Positions 33,355 through 42,085 of a stretch of 64,000 bases of DNA are shown piece by piece (position 1 is the first letter of the stretch; each line of letters starts with the position of its first letter). This stretch comes from Cellulomonas marina. GTDB lineage: Bacteria; Actinomycetota; Actinomycetes; Actinomycetales; Cellulomonadaceae. Made by a program: the position numbers and the translations under genes. Location: NCBI RefSeq assembly GCF_900111925.1, contig NZ_FOKA01000004.1, positions 223,319 to 287,318 on the forward strand, read 5' to 3'. The notes below the pieces were generated by a model. That model made no database searches. It was not told the DNA's origin and worked only from the letters and a program-made list of their open reading frames with translations.

Positions 33355-34326
33355 GTGGCACAGCGGCTCACGGGGCCCGTCCCCGCCGGCCGCCGCGAGC
33401 GGTCCTCCGCGGCCGCCCTCCCCCTCGAGGACAGGCGCCGCGCCCGCCGGGCGCGGCGCCTGCGCGAGGGCGGGGTGGCCCTGGCGCTCGTGGCACCGGC
33501 GGCACTGGCCTACGTCCTCTTCGTGCTGCGCCCCCTGGCGTACACGGTCCAGTACTCGTTCTACGAGTGGGACGGCGTCACGGCCTCGACCTGGGTCGGG
33601 CTGCGCAACTACACCGCGCTCGTCACCGATCCTGAGCTCGCCGGCCCCATCGTCAACGCCTTCCAGCTCATCGTGTTCTTCAGCTTCGTACCGGTGGCGC
33701 TCGGGCTGCTGACGGCGAACATGATCCGCGGGTTCGCGACGAGCCGGCTCGCGGTGGTCGCGCGCACGGTCCTGTTCCTGCCGCAGATCATCCCGCTGGT
33801 GGCCGCGGGCATCATGTGGAGCTGGCAGCTGTCCACGAACGGCCTCGTCAACCAGGCGCTGCGCCTCGTCGGGCTCGACGGGGTGACCCGCGCCTGGCTG
33901 GGCGACTTCGGCACCGCGCTGCCCGCCGTCGGCGTCATCGGCGCGTGGGTGCTCTTCGGCCTGTGCATGCTGCTGCTGCTCGCGGGCATGACGAAGATCG
34001 ACGTGTCCCTCTACGAGGCGGCACGGATCGACGGCGCCGGGCCCGTGCGGGAGTTCTTCTCCATCACGCTGCCGAGCCTGCGGCAGGAGCTCGTCGTGTG
34101 CCTGACGGTGACGATCATCGCCGCGCTGGCCAGCTTCGACATCGTCTACATCGCGACGCAGGGCGGACCCGGCAACAGCACGCTCGTGCCGGGCCTGGAG
34201 ATCTACTACCTCGCCTTCTTCGAGCGCGAGATCGGCATGGCGTCCGCCCTGGCGGTGGCGCTGGTGGTGCTGGTGCTGCTCGTCGTGCTGCCGCTGCAGT
34301 GGGTCAACCGGGAGCGTGACCGATGA
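33355..34326 (+). CDS. ABC sugar transporter permease, MalF type
   Basis: This 323-residue inner-membrane permease has six or so transmembrane segments beginning VALALVAPAALAYVLFVL near residue 43 and the EAA loop EAARIDGAGPVREFFSITLP near residue 227. That loop docks the ATPase. The family signature YTVQYSFYEW follows the first helix. The start GTG at 33355 is five bases after the binding-protein stop, and the gene overlaps the next permease by ATGA. It forms the channel with the MalG-type partner. Confidence 0.92.
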   Translation: MAQRLTGPVPAGRRERSSAAALPLEDRRRARRARRLREGGVALALVAPAALAYVLFVLRPLAYTVQYSFYEWDGVTASTWVGLRNYTALVTDPELAGPIVNAFQLIVFFSFVPVALGLLTANMIRGFATSRLAVVARTVLFLPQIIPLVAAGIMWSWQLSTNGLVNQALRLVGLDGVTRAWLGDFGTALPAVGVIGAWVLFGLCMLLLLAGMTKIDVSLYEAARIDGAGPVREFFSITLPSLRQELVVCLTVTIIAALASFDIVYIATQGGPGNSTLVPGLEIYYLAFFEREIGMASALAVALVVLVLLVVLPLQWVNRERDR

Positions 34327-35145
34327 TCGTGTCGCAGCGGGAGCTGTGGACCGGGCGCCTGCTGCTCGTCGTCCTCATGGCCGTCACCGTCATGCCGTTC
34401 GTCAGCCTCTTCGTCACCGCCCTGCACCCGGCGGGCACCTACCCGAGCGGGCTGGAGTGGCCCGAGAGCCCGCAGTGGTCGAACTTCGCGCGGGCCTTCG
34501 AGGCCGCCGACATGGGCCGGCTGCTGGTCTCCAGCGTGCTCATCGAGCTCGGCGTCGTCCCGCTGGCCCTGCTCATCGCCACGCTGGCGGGCTTCGCGCT
34601 CGGGCACCTGCGGGCGCCGGGCGGTCGCGTCATCTTCATCGCGTTCGTCCTCGGCCTGACCCTGCCCTTCGAGGGCATCATCATCCCGCTCTACTACCAG
34701 ATGCGGGACCTGGGGCTGCTCAACACCCGGTGGGCCATCATCCTGCCGCTGCTCGGGCTCTTCATGCCGTTCGCGGTCTTCTGGATGCGGGCGCACTTCG
34801 TCAACGTGCCCCCGGACATCTCCGAGGCGGCGCGCATCGACGGCGCCACCACCTGGCAGCTCTTCTGGCGCATCCACGTCCCGCTGTCGACGCCGGCCCT
34901 GTCGTCGCTGGCGATCCTGCTGTTCCTGTGGACCTGGAACCAGTTCCTGCTGGCCGTGGTGCTCGTCGACGACCCGTCGCAACGCACGATGGCCGGCGCG
35001 CTCGGCGCGTTCCAGGGCCAGTGGGGCACCGACATCCCGCTGCTGTGCGCCGGTTCGCTGCTCATCCACGCCGACGCTGCTGATCTTCCTCGCCTTCCAG
35101 CGCCGGTTCGTCACGGCGCTGCTGCAGGGCTCGGTCAAGGGATGA
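34323..35145 (+). pseudogene. ABC sugar transporter permease, MalG type, frameshifted near the C-terminus
   Basis: The first about 247 residues are a normal MalG-type permease: LLLVVLMAVTVMPFVSLFV helix, LTLPFEGIIIPLYYQM, EAA loop EAARIDGATTWQLFWRIHVP. At about 35066 one extra base (ATCC where ATC is expected) shifts the frame. The lost tail is visible in the other frame as TPTLLIFLAFQRRFVTALLQ then GSVKG and a TGA at 35143-35145, which overlaps the esterase ATG as ATGA. In the actual frame the permease runs straight on into the esterase, giving a 600-residue fusion frame to 36125. Sequencing error, a true mutation or slippage are all possible. Confidence 0.85.
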
Positions 35146-36125
35146 CCGCGCCCGCCGGGCTCTCCCGGCTGCCGCGGCCCCCGTTCGACCCCGAGCTCGA
35201 GGCGGTCCTGCTCGCCCGGCGGGACGAGGTCGTCACGACGCTGACGGCCGAGGAGATCCCCGGGCTGCGGCGGCGCTCGGCCACGGCGGACGCGCTCGCG
35301 CCGCTGCTCGAGGACGGGACCTGGACGAGCAGCGTGCACGTGGTGCCCGGGGCCGCTCGCGGACCGGACGTGCGGCTCGTGCTGCTGCGGCCCGTCGACG
35401 CCCCGACGGCCGCGCCCTGCCTGTACCACCTGCACGGGGGCGGCCTGGTCACCGGCTCCGCCTACGACGACCTCGCCGTCGCCGCGCAGCTCGCCGCCCG
35501 CGCCGGGTGCGCCGTGGCCTCGGTCGACTACCGCCTCGCGCCGGAGCACCCGTTCCCGGCGGCGGTCGAGGACGCGTACGCCGGTCTGGTGTGGCTGGCC
35601 GACGCGGCGCCGGGACTGGGCCTCGACCCGACGAGGCTCGTCGTGGGGGGCATCAGCGCCGGCGGCGGCCTGGCCGCCGCGACCGCCCTCCTGGCCCGGG
35701 ACCGCGGCGGCCCGCCGCTGCTCGGCCAGCTCCTCGTGTGCCCCATGCTCGACGACCGTGACGGCTCGCCCTCCGCCGAGCAGATGCGCGGCGCCGGGGC
35801 CTGGGACGCCGACGCCAACGCGACCGCGTGGCGGGCCTACCTCGGCGACCGGTACGGCGGCGAGGACGTCCCGGCCCACGCCGCCCCGGCACGCGCGACC
35901 GACCTCACGGGGCTGCCGCCGGCCTTCCTCGACGTCGGCTCCGCGGAGACCTTCCGCGACGAGGTCGTCGCCTACGCCGAGCGCATCTGGCTGGCCGGCG
36001 GCCGGGCGGAGCTGCACGTCTGGCCGGGCGGCTTCCACGGCTTCGACGCGCTCGTCCCGGACGCGGCCGTCTCCCGGGACGCCCGCCGGGCCCGCCTCCG
36101 CTGGCTCGCACGCGTCCTGTCCTGA
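35142..36125 (+). CDS. alpha/beta hydrolase, HSL-type esterase
   Basis: This 327-residue hormone-sensitive-lipase-type esterase has the oxyanion motif YHLHGGGLVTGS near residue 92, nucleophile Ser in VVGGISAGGGLAAA near 170, then an Asp in the AETFRDEV region and a catalytic His in GGFHGFDAL. It would hydrolyse short acyl esters, for example acetyl groups on sugars taken up by the transporter (inference from context). The ATG overlaps the original permease stop. Because of the permease frameshift it can also be translated as the C-terminal part of a fusion. Its last codons are duplicated downstream in a 66-bp tandem repeat. Confidence 0.9.
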   Translation: MTAPAGLSRLPRPPFDPELEAVLLARRDEVVTTLTAEEIPGLRRRSATADALAPLLEDGTWTSSVHVVPGAARGPDVRLVLLRPVDAPTAAPCLYHLHGGGLVTGSAYDDLAVAAQLAARAGCAVASVDYRLAPEHPFPAAVEDAYAGLVWLADAAPGLGLDPTRLVVGGISAGGGLAAATALLARDRGGPPLLGQLLVCPMLDDRDGSPSAEQMRGAGAWDADANATAWRAYLGDRYGGEDVPAHAAPARATDLTGLPPAFLDVGSAETFRDEVVAYAERIWLAGGRAELHVWPGGFHGFDALVPDAAVSRDARRARLRWLARVLS

Positions 36126-36229
36126 GGAGCCCCCGTCCGGCGGCCCGGGCGGGACACCCGTCACCGCTGGCTCGCACGCGTCCTGTCCTGAGGAGCGCCC
36201 GTCCCGCGGGCCGGGCGGGACACCCAGCA
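36098..36229. repeat. 66-bp tandem duplication covering the esterase stop
   Basis: The stretch from CTGGCTCGCACGCGTCCTGT through the TGA and GGGACACCC is repeated after exactly 66 bases (36101 and 36167) with a few differences. The second copy lies outside the gene and carries the same WLARVLS-stop codons. It is a recent segmental duplication. Confidence 0.85.
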
Positions 36230-36288
36230 CCGAGCCGGGTCGGGCCGTGGTCGCCGCCGGCGCCAGGCGTCAGGCCTCGTGCTCCGGA

Positions 36289-36478
36289 CTACGCCGAGAT
36301 GCCTGTCCCGGCGGCTGCGCGCGGCGTGTCGTGGCATCTCGACGGGGTGTCGCGTGCGCGAGCCGCTCTCGTGCCGTCGCCAGGCACGGGGTGGGGCGAA
36401 CGCCGGAGCCGTGCACAACTCTGTCGAGATGCCCCGACACGCCGACGGCCGGGGACGTCGGGCGGTACCTCGGCGTAG
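36289..36478. repeat. palindromic extragenic element, copy 2
   Basis: This element shares the same arms as 30298-30526: left about 36289-36345 beginning CTACGCCGAGATGCC, right about 36422-36478 ending CTCGGCGTAG. The 76-base interior is shorter and different from copy 1. The two copies bracket the LacI-transporter-esterase module. Outside the arms, 36230-36288 and 36479-36591 show nothing else. Confidence 0.75.
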
Positions 36479-36591
36479 CGTCCGCCACCCCGCTCGGCGC
36501 CCGCGCAGGACGCGCGAGCCGTTCGACGCAGCGGTGGGCGGGTCTTCGATGAGGATGCGCGTGACGGTCGTCCCGTCGGTGCCGCGGCCGT

Positions 36592-37347
36592 TCAGTAGTA
36601 GACGGCGAGGCGGCCGCGGGGGCCGTCGACCACGTCGACCGGGGTGTCGAAGACGTCGGTGAGGACCTCGGCCCGGATGACCTCCGCCGGCGTCCCGGTG
36701 TACCGGACGAGGCCGTCCTTGAGCGCGACGACGTGGTCGGCGTAGTGCCCCGCGAAGTTCACGTCGTGCAGGACGACGACGACCGTGCGGCCGAGCTCGG
36801 TCGTCATGCGGCGCAGGAGCTGCATCATCTGCACCGAGTGCGCCATGTCGAGGTTGTTGAGGGGCTCGTCGAGCAGGACGACCTCCGTGTCCTGCGCCAG
36901 GACCATCGCCACGTAGGCGCGCTGGCGCTGGCCGCCGGACAGCTCGTCGAGGTAGCGGCCCTCGAGCGCGCCGAGGTCGAGGAAGTCGACCGACCGGCTG
37001 ACCACCTCCTCGTCGTGCGCCGTCAGCCGGCCGCGCGAGTGGGGGAAACGGCCGAACCCGACGAGCTGGCGGACGGTCAGCCGCGTGACGAGGTGGTTCT
37101 CCTGACGCAGGACCGCGACGACGCGGGCGAGGTCGGCCGAGCGCGTGCGCGCCACGTCGAGGCCGGCGATCTCCACCGCGCCTGCGTCCATGCCGAGCAG
37201 CCGCCCGACGATGGTCAGCAGCGTCGACTTGCCCGCGCCGTTGGGCCCGATCAGCGCGGTGATGCCGCCGGCCGGGACCTCGAGGTCGACCGGACCGATC
37301 GCGACGTCGGAGGCGTACCGCTTGGTGACCGAGGACAGGGTGATCAC
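36592..37347 (-). CDS. iron-siderophore ABC transporter ATP-binding protein
   Basis: This 251-residue ABC ATPase has Walker A GPNGAGKSTLL at about residue 36, Q-loop LRQENHLVT, signature LSGGQRQRAYVAMVLAQD, Walker B VVLLDEPLNNLD and the switch His in VVLHDVNFA. It resembles the FecE/YclP group that powers ferric-siderophore uptake. GTG at 37347 overlaps the stop of the upstream permease gene. It is the last gene of the four-gene iron operon. Confidence 0.93.
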   Translation of the reverse strand: MITLSSVTKRYASDVAIGPVDLEVPAGGITALIGPNGAGKSTLLTIVGRLLGMDAGAVEIAGLDVARTRSADLARVVAVLRQENHLVTRLTVRQLVGFGRFPHSRGRLTAHDEEVVSRSVDFLDLGALEGRYLDELSGGQRQRAYVAMVLAQDTEVVLLDEPLNNLDMAHSVQMMQLLRRMTTELGRTVVVVLHDVNFAGHYADHVVALKDGLVRYTGTPAEVIRAEVLTDVFDTPVDVVDGPRGRLAVYY

Positions 37348-38399
37348 AGGCGCCCCTTGCGCAGCAGGTGGACGAGGAAGAACGTGCCGCCGACGACCTC
37401 GACGAGGACGCCGACGGACCCGGCCGCGTAGAAGACGTGCTTGAGCACGACGTACGCACCGCCGAGCACGACGACGCCGACCAGCCACGCGACGGGCAGC
37501 ACCTGCCGGTGCCCGTACGTGCCGGTGACCTGGTAGGCGATCATCGCGGTGAGGAAGCCGAAGAAGGTCATGGGCCCGACGAGGGACGTCGACACCGCCA
37601 TGAGCACCGACACGAGCAGCAGCACCACGAGGCTGCGCCGCCGGTGGTCGACCCCGAGGCCCACGGCCACGTCCCGCCCGAGCGCGAGGACGTCGAGGTC
37701 GCGCGCCCGCCACCACAGCACCCCGCCGGCGGCAGCCGCCAGGGGCACGGCGACGCCGAGGTACGTGGCGTCGGCGTTCGCCACGGACCCGATGAGCCGG
37801 GCCGTCAGCAGGTCGAACTCCGTCGGGCTCAGCAGCCGCTGCAGGTAGGACGCCAGGGCGCCCATCCCGCCTCCCAGGACGATGCCGACGAGCAGCATGA
37901 CGTGCAGGTTCGCCAGCCGCCCCGTGAACAGCCAGCCGTAGAGAAGCCCGGCGAAGGCGACCATGAGCACCACCTGCAGCACGTACTGCCCGACGCCCTG
38001 CACCAGCGCCAGCCCGGCCACGCCGAGGACGGACACCGCCGCGGTCTGCACCAGCCGGTACAGCGCCTCGAAGCCCATGATCGACGGCGTGAGGATGCGG
38101 TTGGCCGTCACGGTCTGGAACGCCACGGTCCCCAGGGCCTGGCAGAAGGCCACGACCACGACGACGACGAGGCTCGTCACCCGGAGCTCGGCGATGCGCC
38201 AGAAGCCCTCGCTGCCGACCGGCATCGGGTTGTCCCAGCCGACCATCGCGGCGGCGACGAGCACGGCGGCGACCGCCAGCGCGCCGACGAGCACGACGTA
38301 GCGGCGGCGGTCCCGGGTCGTCGGCAGCGCGCCGGAGCGACGCTCGTCGGCCCCGGATACGCCGACGGGCGGGCGTGCCGGGCGCAGCGCCTCAGCCAC
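37344..38399 (-). CDS. iron-siderophore ABC transporter permease (FecCD family)
   Basis: This 351-residue permease has about nine hydrophobic segments. Family landmarks are the early LRVTSLVVVVVVAFCQALGT segment, RILTPSIMGFEALY and the ATPase-docking region GRDVAVGLGVDHRR. It forms a heterodimeric channel with the upstream permease. The start overlaps that gene by eight bases and the end overlaps the ATPase start. It is similar in layout to YclO/FatC proteins of catecholate siderophore systems. Confidence 0.92.
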   Translation of the reverse strand: MAEALRPARPPVGVSGADERRSGALPTTRDRRRYVVLVGALAVAAVLVAAAMVGWDNPMPVGSEGFWRIAELRVTSLVVVVVVAFCQALGTVAFQTVTANRILTPSIMGFEALYRLVQTAAVSVLGVAGLALVQGVGQYVLQVVLMVAFAGLLYGWLFTGRLANLHVMLLVGIVLGGGMGALASYLQRLLSPTEFDLLTARLIGSVANADATYLGVAVPLAAAAGGVLWWRARDLDVLALGRDVAVGLGVDHRRRSLVVLLLVSVLMAVSTSLVGPMTFFGFLTAMIAYQVTGTYGHRQVLPVAWLVGVVVLGGAYVVLKHVFYAAGSVGVLVEVVGGTFFLVHLLRKGRL

Positions 38400-39453
38400 G
38401 ACGGCGCTGCCGGAGCAGGAGGGCGAGGAACACGACGCCGCCCACGACCGACAGGATCGTCGCGACGGGGATCTCGAACGGCATGACGACGACGCGCCCG
38501 AGCAGGTCGGCCGCCGTCACGAGCGCGACGCCGACCACGGCGACCCAGGGCAGGTTCGAGCGCAGGTCGTCGCCGCGGGCCATCGACACCACGTTCGGCA
38601 CGACGAGCCCCAGGTACGGCAGGTTCCCGACGACGACGGTGACGATGCCGGTCGCCGCCGCGATGAGGACCGTGCCGAGCAGGACCACACGGCGGTGGTC
38701 GAGGCCGAGACCCGTCGACACGTCGCGCCCGAGACCGGCGACGGTGAAGCGGTCGGCGGCGACCGCCACGGCGACGACCACGACGACCACGGCCCAGATC
38801 GGCTCGTACTGGCCCTGGATCACCGAGGTGAAGGAGCCGAGGAACCACGCGCCCATGCTCTGCAGCAGGTTCGTCGACAGGGCGACGTAGGTGGAGACCG
38901 CCCCGACGACGGCGCCGAGCATGAGCCCCACGATCGGCACCACCACCGACGAACGCAGCGCCACGCGCTGCAGGAACGCGAAGAACACGAGCGTCCCGAC
39001 GAAGGCCGCGAGCACGGCTGCGACCATCTTCAGCAGCAGCGGCGCCCCCGGGGCGACGACCATCACCGCGAGCATCCCGAGCCCGGCCCACTCGGTGGTG
39101 CCCGTCGTCGTCGGCTCGACGAAGCGGTTCTGCGTGAGCTGCTGCATGACGAGCCCCGACATCGCCATGACGGCGCCGGCCAGCACGAGCGTGACCGTCC
39201 GCGGGACCCGCGTCACGAGGAACATGCGCCAGCCGTCGTCGGCCCCCAGCACGTCAAAGACCCCGACGAACAGGGAGGCGACGACGAGCGCGGCCGTGCC
39301 GACGACGGCCGCGACGAACGGCACGGTCACCAGGCGCGACCGGGACGACCGGCGGGACACGTTCCCGCCGGTCGTCGCGCCGGTCGGGCCGCCGGTCGTC
39401 TCGCCGGTCGTCGCACCCGTCGACGCCGAGCCGGCGAGGGCCGCCGACGTCAC
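38392..39453 (-). CDS. iron-siderophore ABC transporter permease (FecCD family)
   Basis: This 353-residue FecCD-type permease begins with a Thr/Gly-rich cytosolic leader (GATTGETTGGPTGATTGG) and then has about nine transmembrane segments. Family landmarks are RVPRTVTLVLAGAVMAMSGLV, NRFVEPTTTGTTEWAGLGML and GRDVSTGLGLDHRR. Its start overlaps the binding-protein stop as ATGA. It partners the following permease gene in ferric-siderophore import. Confidence 0.92.
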   Translation of the reverse strand: MTSAALAGSASTGATTGETTGGPTGATTGGNVSRRSSRSRLVTVPFVAAVVGTAALVVASLFVGVFDVLGADDGWRMFLVTRVPRTVTLVLAGAVMAMSGLVMQQLTQNRFVEPTTTGTTEWAGLGMLAVMVVAPGAPLLLKMVAAVLAAFVGTLVFFAFLQRVALRSSVVVPIVGLMLGAVVGAVSTYVALSTNLLQSMGAWFLGSFTSVIQGQYEPIWAVVVVVVAVAVAADRFTVAGLGRDVSTGLGLDHRRVVLLGTVLIAAATGIVTVVVGNLPYLGLVVPNVVSMARGDDLRSNLPWVAVVGVALVTAADLLGRVVVMPFEIPVATILSVVGGVVFLALLLRQRRRG

Positions 39454-40448
39454 GCCTGCTCGAGGGCGTCCGCGACCGACTCGAAGAACTCGGTGTAGGT
39501 CTGGATGCCCTCGTTCGTGTAGGTGTCCTGCGGCATGTACACGATCCGGCCCTCGCGGACGGCCGTGACGCCCTGCAGGGCGGCCGAGCCGGCGAGCAGC
39601 TCGTCGGCCGGGACGTACGCGCCCTCCGTGCTCGCGCTCGTCGCCGCGTCGCGGTCCATGACGAGGATCAGCCCGGGGTCGGAGGCGGCGATGGCCTCGA
39701 CGGAGATGTCGTCGCCCTCGTGGTCGGTGCTGCCGTCGGCCTCGATCGCGGGCGTCAGGCCGAGGATGTCGTAGACCGGGCCGAGCGTGCGGCCGGACCC
39801 CGGGGCGGCGTAGTTGATCTCGCCGCCGGAGGTGATGACCGACATGACGGTCGTCGCGGGGTCGTAGGCGGCCTTCACGCGGGCCACCGCGGCGTCGAAC
39901 TCGTCGACGAGCGCCTGCGCGTCGTCCTCGCGGTCGAAGATCTGACCGAGCACCTCGACCTGGCGCTTGAGCTCGGCGTCGAGGGGCTCGCCGTCGCGGG
40001 GCGTGGTGTCGACGATCGCCGCGTCGGGCACCAGCGTCGCCAGGTCGGCGCCGTACTGCTGGAAGCGCTGACCGTTGAGGACGAGGTCGGGCTGCGCGGC
40101 GACGACCGCCTCGAGGTCCGGCTCGTTGTGGGTCCCGAGGTTCACCACGGACGCGTCGGTGCGGTACGCGATCGTCGTCGGGATGAGGTCGACCGGGGCC
40201 GCGGCGAGCTCGACGCCCCAGTCCGCGAGGGTCTCGAAGAGCCGGTTGTCGGTGGCGACCACCCGCGACGGCGGCACGGTGACCGTCTGCGTCCCCGTGT
40301 TGTCCTCGACCTGGACCGTGCTCGCGGTGGCGGTGGCGCTCGTCGTCCCCCCGGCCGTCGGGACGGCGCTGCTCGAGCAGCCGGCGAGGGCCAGCGCGAG
40401 GGTGCCGGCGACGGCGCCGAGGGTCAGGGACGAGGTGCGGCGGGGCAT
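39450..40448 (-). CDS. iron-siderophore substrate-binding lipoprotein
   Basis: This 332-residue binding protein has a lipoprotein signal peptide with lipobox ALALAGC, a Thr/Ala-rich spacer, then a class III binding fold: VTVPPSRVVATDNRLFETL, EPDLEAVVAAQPDLVLNG, DPGLILVMDRDA. It is close in pattern to YclQ/FatB-like receptors for catecholate siderophores such as petrobactin. The exact ligand is unknown. It is the first gene of the iron operon, with a DtxR-like box about 90 bases upstream, so it should be induced when iron is scarce. Confidence 0.92.
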   Translation of the reverse strand: MPRRTSSLTLGAVAGTLALALAGCSSSAVPTAGGTTSATATASTVQVEDNTGTQTVTVPPSRVVATDNRLFETLADWGVELAAAPVDLIPTTIAYRTDASVVNLGTHNEPDLEAVVAAQPDLVLNGQRFQQYGADLATLVPDAAIVDTTPRDGEPLDAELKRQVEVLGQIFDREDDAQALVDEFDAAVARVKAAYDPATTVMSVITSGGEINYAAPGSGRTLGPVYDILGLTPAIEADGSTDHEGDDISVEAIAASDPGLILVMDRDAATSASTEGAYVPADELLAGSAALQGVTAVREGRIVYMPQDTYTNEGIQTYTEFFESVADALEQA

Positions 40449-40537
40449 GCGTGCTCCTTCTCGGGGCGCCGTGCGGGCGCGACGGGGTCGGGACGCGAAC
40501 CTGCCGGGGAAGCGCTCACCCGTGGTCGCCGTCCAGG

Positions 40538-40556
40538 CGAGGTGAGGCTAACCTTA
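40538..40556 (-). promoter_or_regulatory. DtxR/IdeR-like iron box
   Basis: The core AGGTGAGGCTAACCT (40540-40554) closely matches the known actinobacterial iron-box core AGGTTAGCCTAACCT, including both AGGT and ACCT half-sites. It is placed just upstream of the siderophore-uptake operon, as expected for iron-dependent repression. Confidence 0.8.
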
Positions 40557-40571
40557 CCGATGCCGCACGTG

Positions 40572-40694
40572 TCAACTCGCAGGTGAGGGCGCCGTGCACG
40601 GCACGGCGCCCTCGTCCGTCACCGCGGAGACCTGGACGCCCGTGGTGCCGAGCGGTCGCAGCCAGCCCGGACCGCCGGGGTGGGGTGTCGTCAT
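40572..40694 (-). pseudogene. N-terminal remnant of an aldo/keto reductase
   Basis: A 40-codon frame starts at an ATG (40694) preceded at good distance by GGGAGG. It contains LRPLGTTGVQVSAV, the hallmark start of aldo/keto reductases, and then switches at residue 26 to unrelated sequence that forms a terminator hairpin. A full reductase is about 300 residues, so most of the gene has been deleted, leaving its start joined to a terminator. Confidence 0.6.
40585..40613. terminator. strong hairpin terminator within the divergent intergenic region
   Basis: A perfect 13-bp stem (GAGGGCGCCGTGC with GCACGGCGCCCTC) has an ACG loop. It now follows only the aldo/keto reductase remnant and probably was that gene's terminator. 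Confidence 0.7.
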
Positions 40695-40786
40695 CGTGCT
40701 GCCTCCCGGCTCGTCGTCGGGCAGGTGCGCCCGTGCGGGAGCAGTCTGCCCCGACGGCTACGCGGCGGCATGAGAGGGTCGCGCCC

Positions 40787-41578
40787 ATGAGCAGCGACGT
40801 CACCGAGGACGGGCCCCCGACCGACGGGGCGGCGGTGCTGGGCGTCGCCGGCGTCCCCTGGGCGGCCGCGCCGGCCGACCCCGCGCTCGTCGAGCGGCTG
40901 CGCGAGGCCCTCACCACCGACGGCCCGCCGGACCCGGCCGGGCTCCCCCGGGCCCGCACGCTGGTGCCGGCGCTCGTCGCGCTCGTGCCGGACGCGCTCG
41001 AGCGGTTCCGCTCGCTCGGCCTGCCGGCCGACGTGGCGCGCGCGACGCTGTCCGACGTGGGCCGCAAGGTCGCGGTGCACGACGACGACGTGCCGCCCTC
41101 CTGGCTCCTCGGGTTGCTGCGCGCCGACGTCGTCGCGCTCGGGCGGCTGCAGGTCGAACGGGTGGCCGTCGACGGCGAGCGCCCGGTGCACGTCCCGCAG
41201 ACCGGGCCGCTGCTGCCGGCGGAGGTCGACCGCTCGCTGGCGTGGGCGAGGGACCTCCTGGGCGACGAGCGGTTCGTCGTCACGTCCTGGCTCCTCGACC
41301 CGACGTTCACCGCCCTCGGCCCGACGAGCAACATCGTCCGCTTCGCCGCCCGCTTCGACGCCGAGCCGGTGCCCGACGACGCCCCCGTCGACGCCGCGGG
41401 CTTCACCGCCGAGGACCGGTCCGTCACGCGCTTCACCGTGCAGCGCAGCCCGGAGGAGGTGCTCGGCCCGGAGTTCGTCCCGCGCACGCGGCTGGAGCAC
41501 CTGCTCGTCGACCACCTCGGCGCCGGCCGGCACTTCGTCGGGCCGCACGGCGTCCTGCGCGACCCCGCGCCGCGCTGA
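40787..41578 (+). CDS. acyltransferase domain protein (GNAT-like N- and C-domain type)
   Basis: This 263-residue cytoplasmic protein resembles actinobacterial acyltransferase-domain proteins: an N-terminal helical part (LVPALVALVPDALERFRSLG, ATLSDVGRKVAVHDDD) and a C-terminal beta-rich part (VHVPQTGPLLPAEVDRSLAWA, FVVTSWLLDPTFTALGPTSN, IVRFAARFDAEP). The family call is from pattern and is moderate. No partner gene is nearby: upstream is the iron operon on the opposite strand, and downstream is a convergent cupin gene 12 bases away. ATG at 40787 follows GAGAGGG. Confidence 0.7.
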   Translation: MSSDVTEDGPPTDGAAVLGVAGVPWAAAPADPALVERLREALTTDGPPDPAGLPRARTLVPALVALVPDALERFRSLGLPADVARATLSDVGRKVAVHDDDVPPSWLLGLLRADVVALGRLQVERVAVDGERPVHVPQTGPLLPAEVDRSLAWARDLLGDERFVVTSWLLDPTFTALGPTSNIVRFAARFDAEPVPDDAPVDAAGFTAEDRSVTRFTVQRSPEEVLGPEFVPRTRLEHLLVDHLGAGRHFVGPHGVLRDPAPR

Positions 41579-41590
41579 CGCCGGCGCCCC

Positions 41591-41953
41591 TCAGGCCGAC
41601 AGACCCCGCGTCTCCCCCGGACCGCCGTCACGGTCGTCGACGCTCGTGACAGTCGTGAGCAGGAAGACGGCGTCCTCCAGGGCGACGACCGCGTGCCGCT
41701 CGTGCGCGAGCGTGACGAGCCGCCCCTGCGCGAGCTCCTCGTCGCCCTGCCCGGTGACGCGCACGCGGCCGTGCAGCACCTGCACGGACGCGGCGGGCGG
41801 CGCGTTGTGCTCCCCCAGCTCGGCGCCGGCGGCCAGCGCGATGACGGTCTGCCGCAGGACGCCGTCGTGCACGACGAGCTCCGTGCTGCGCCGGTGCGTC
41901 GAGGCGCGCGCGGACTGGAGGTGGCTCTCGACGAGGGCGGTCAGGTCGGGCAC
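41591..41953 (-). CDS. cupin-domain protein
   Basis: This 120-residue single-cupin protein has the barrel pattern in LAAGAELGEHNAPPAASVQVLHG (GAELGEHNAP then SVQVLHGRVRV) and LVTLAHERHAVVALEDAVFLL. Only some of the usual metal-binding His residues are seen (EHN, HERH). These small cupins occur as uncharacterised stress or detoxification proteins. It has no operon partner. Confidence 0.8.
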   Translation of the reverse strand: MPDLTALVESHLQSARASTHRRSTELVVHDGVLRQTVIALAAGAELGEHNAPPAASVQVLHGRVRVTGQGDEELAQGRLVTLAHERHAVVALEDAVFLLTTVTSVDDRDGGPGETRGLSA

Positions 41954-42085
41954 GGCGGTCTCCTTCGGCCGGTGACAGCTCGGACGCCCCCAGCATGTCG
42001 CGCCTGGCGCGTCACCGCCGGTCGGAGCCCCGGTCGCGAGCTCCGGACGGGCGGCTCGTCGTCGGGAGCGCTGTGCCGACGGCCG

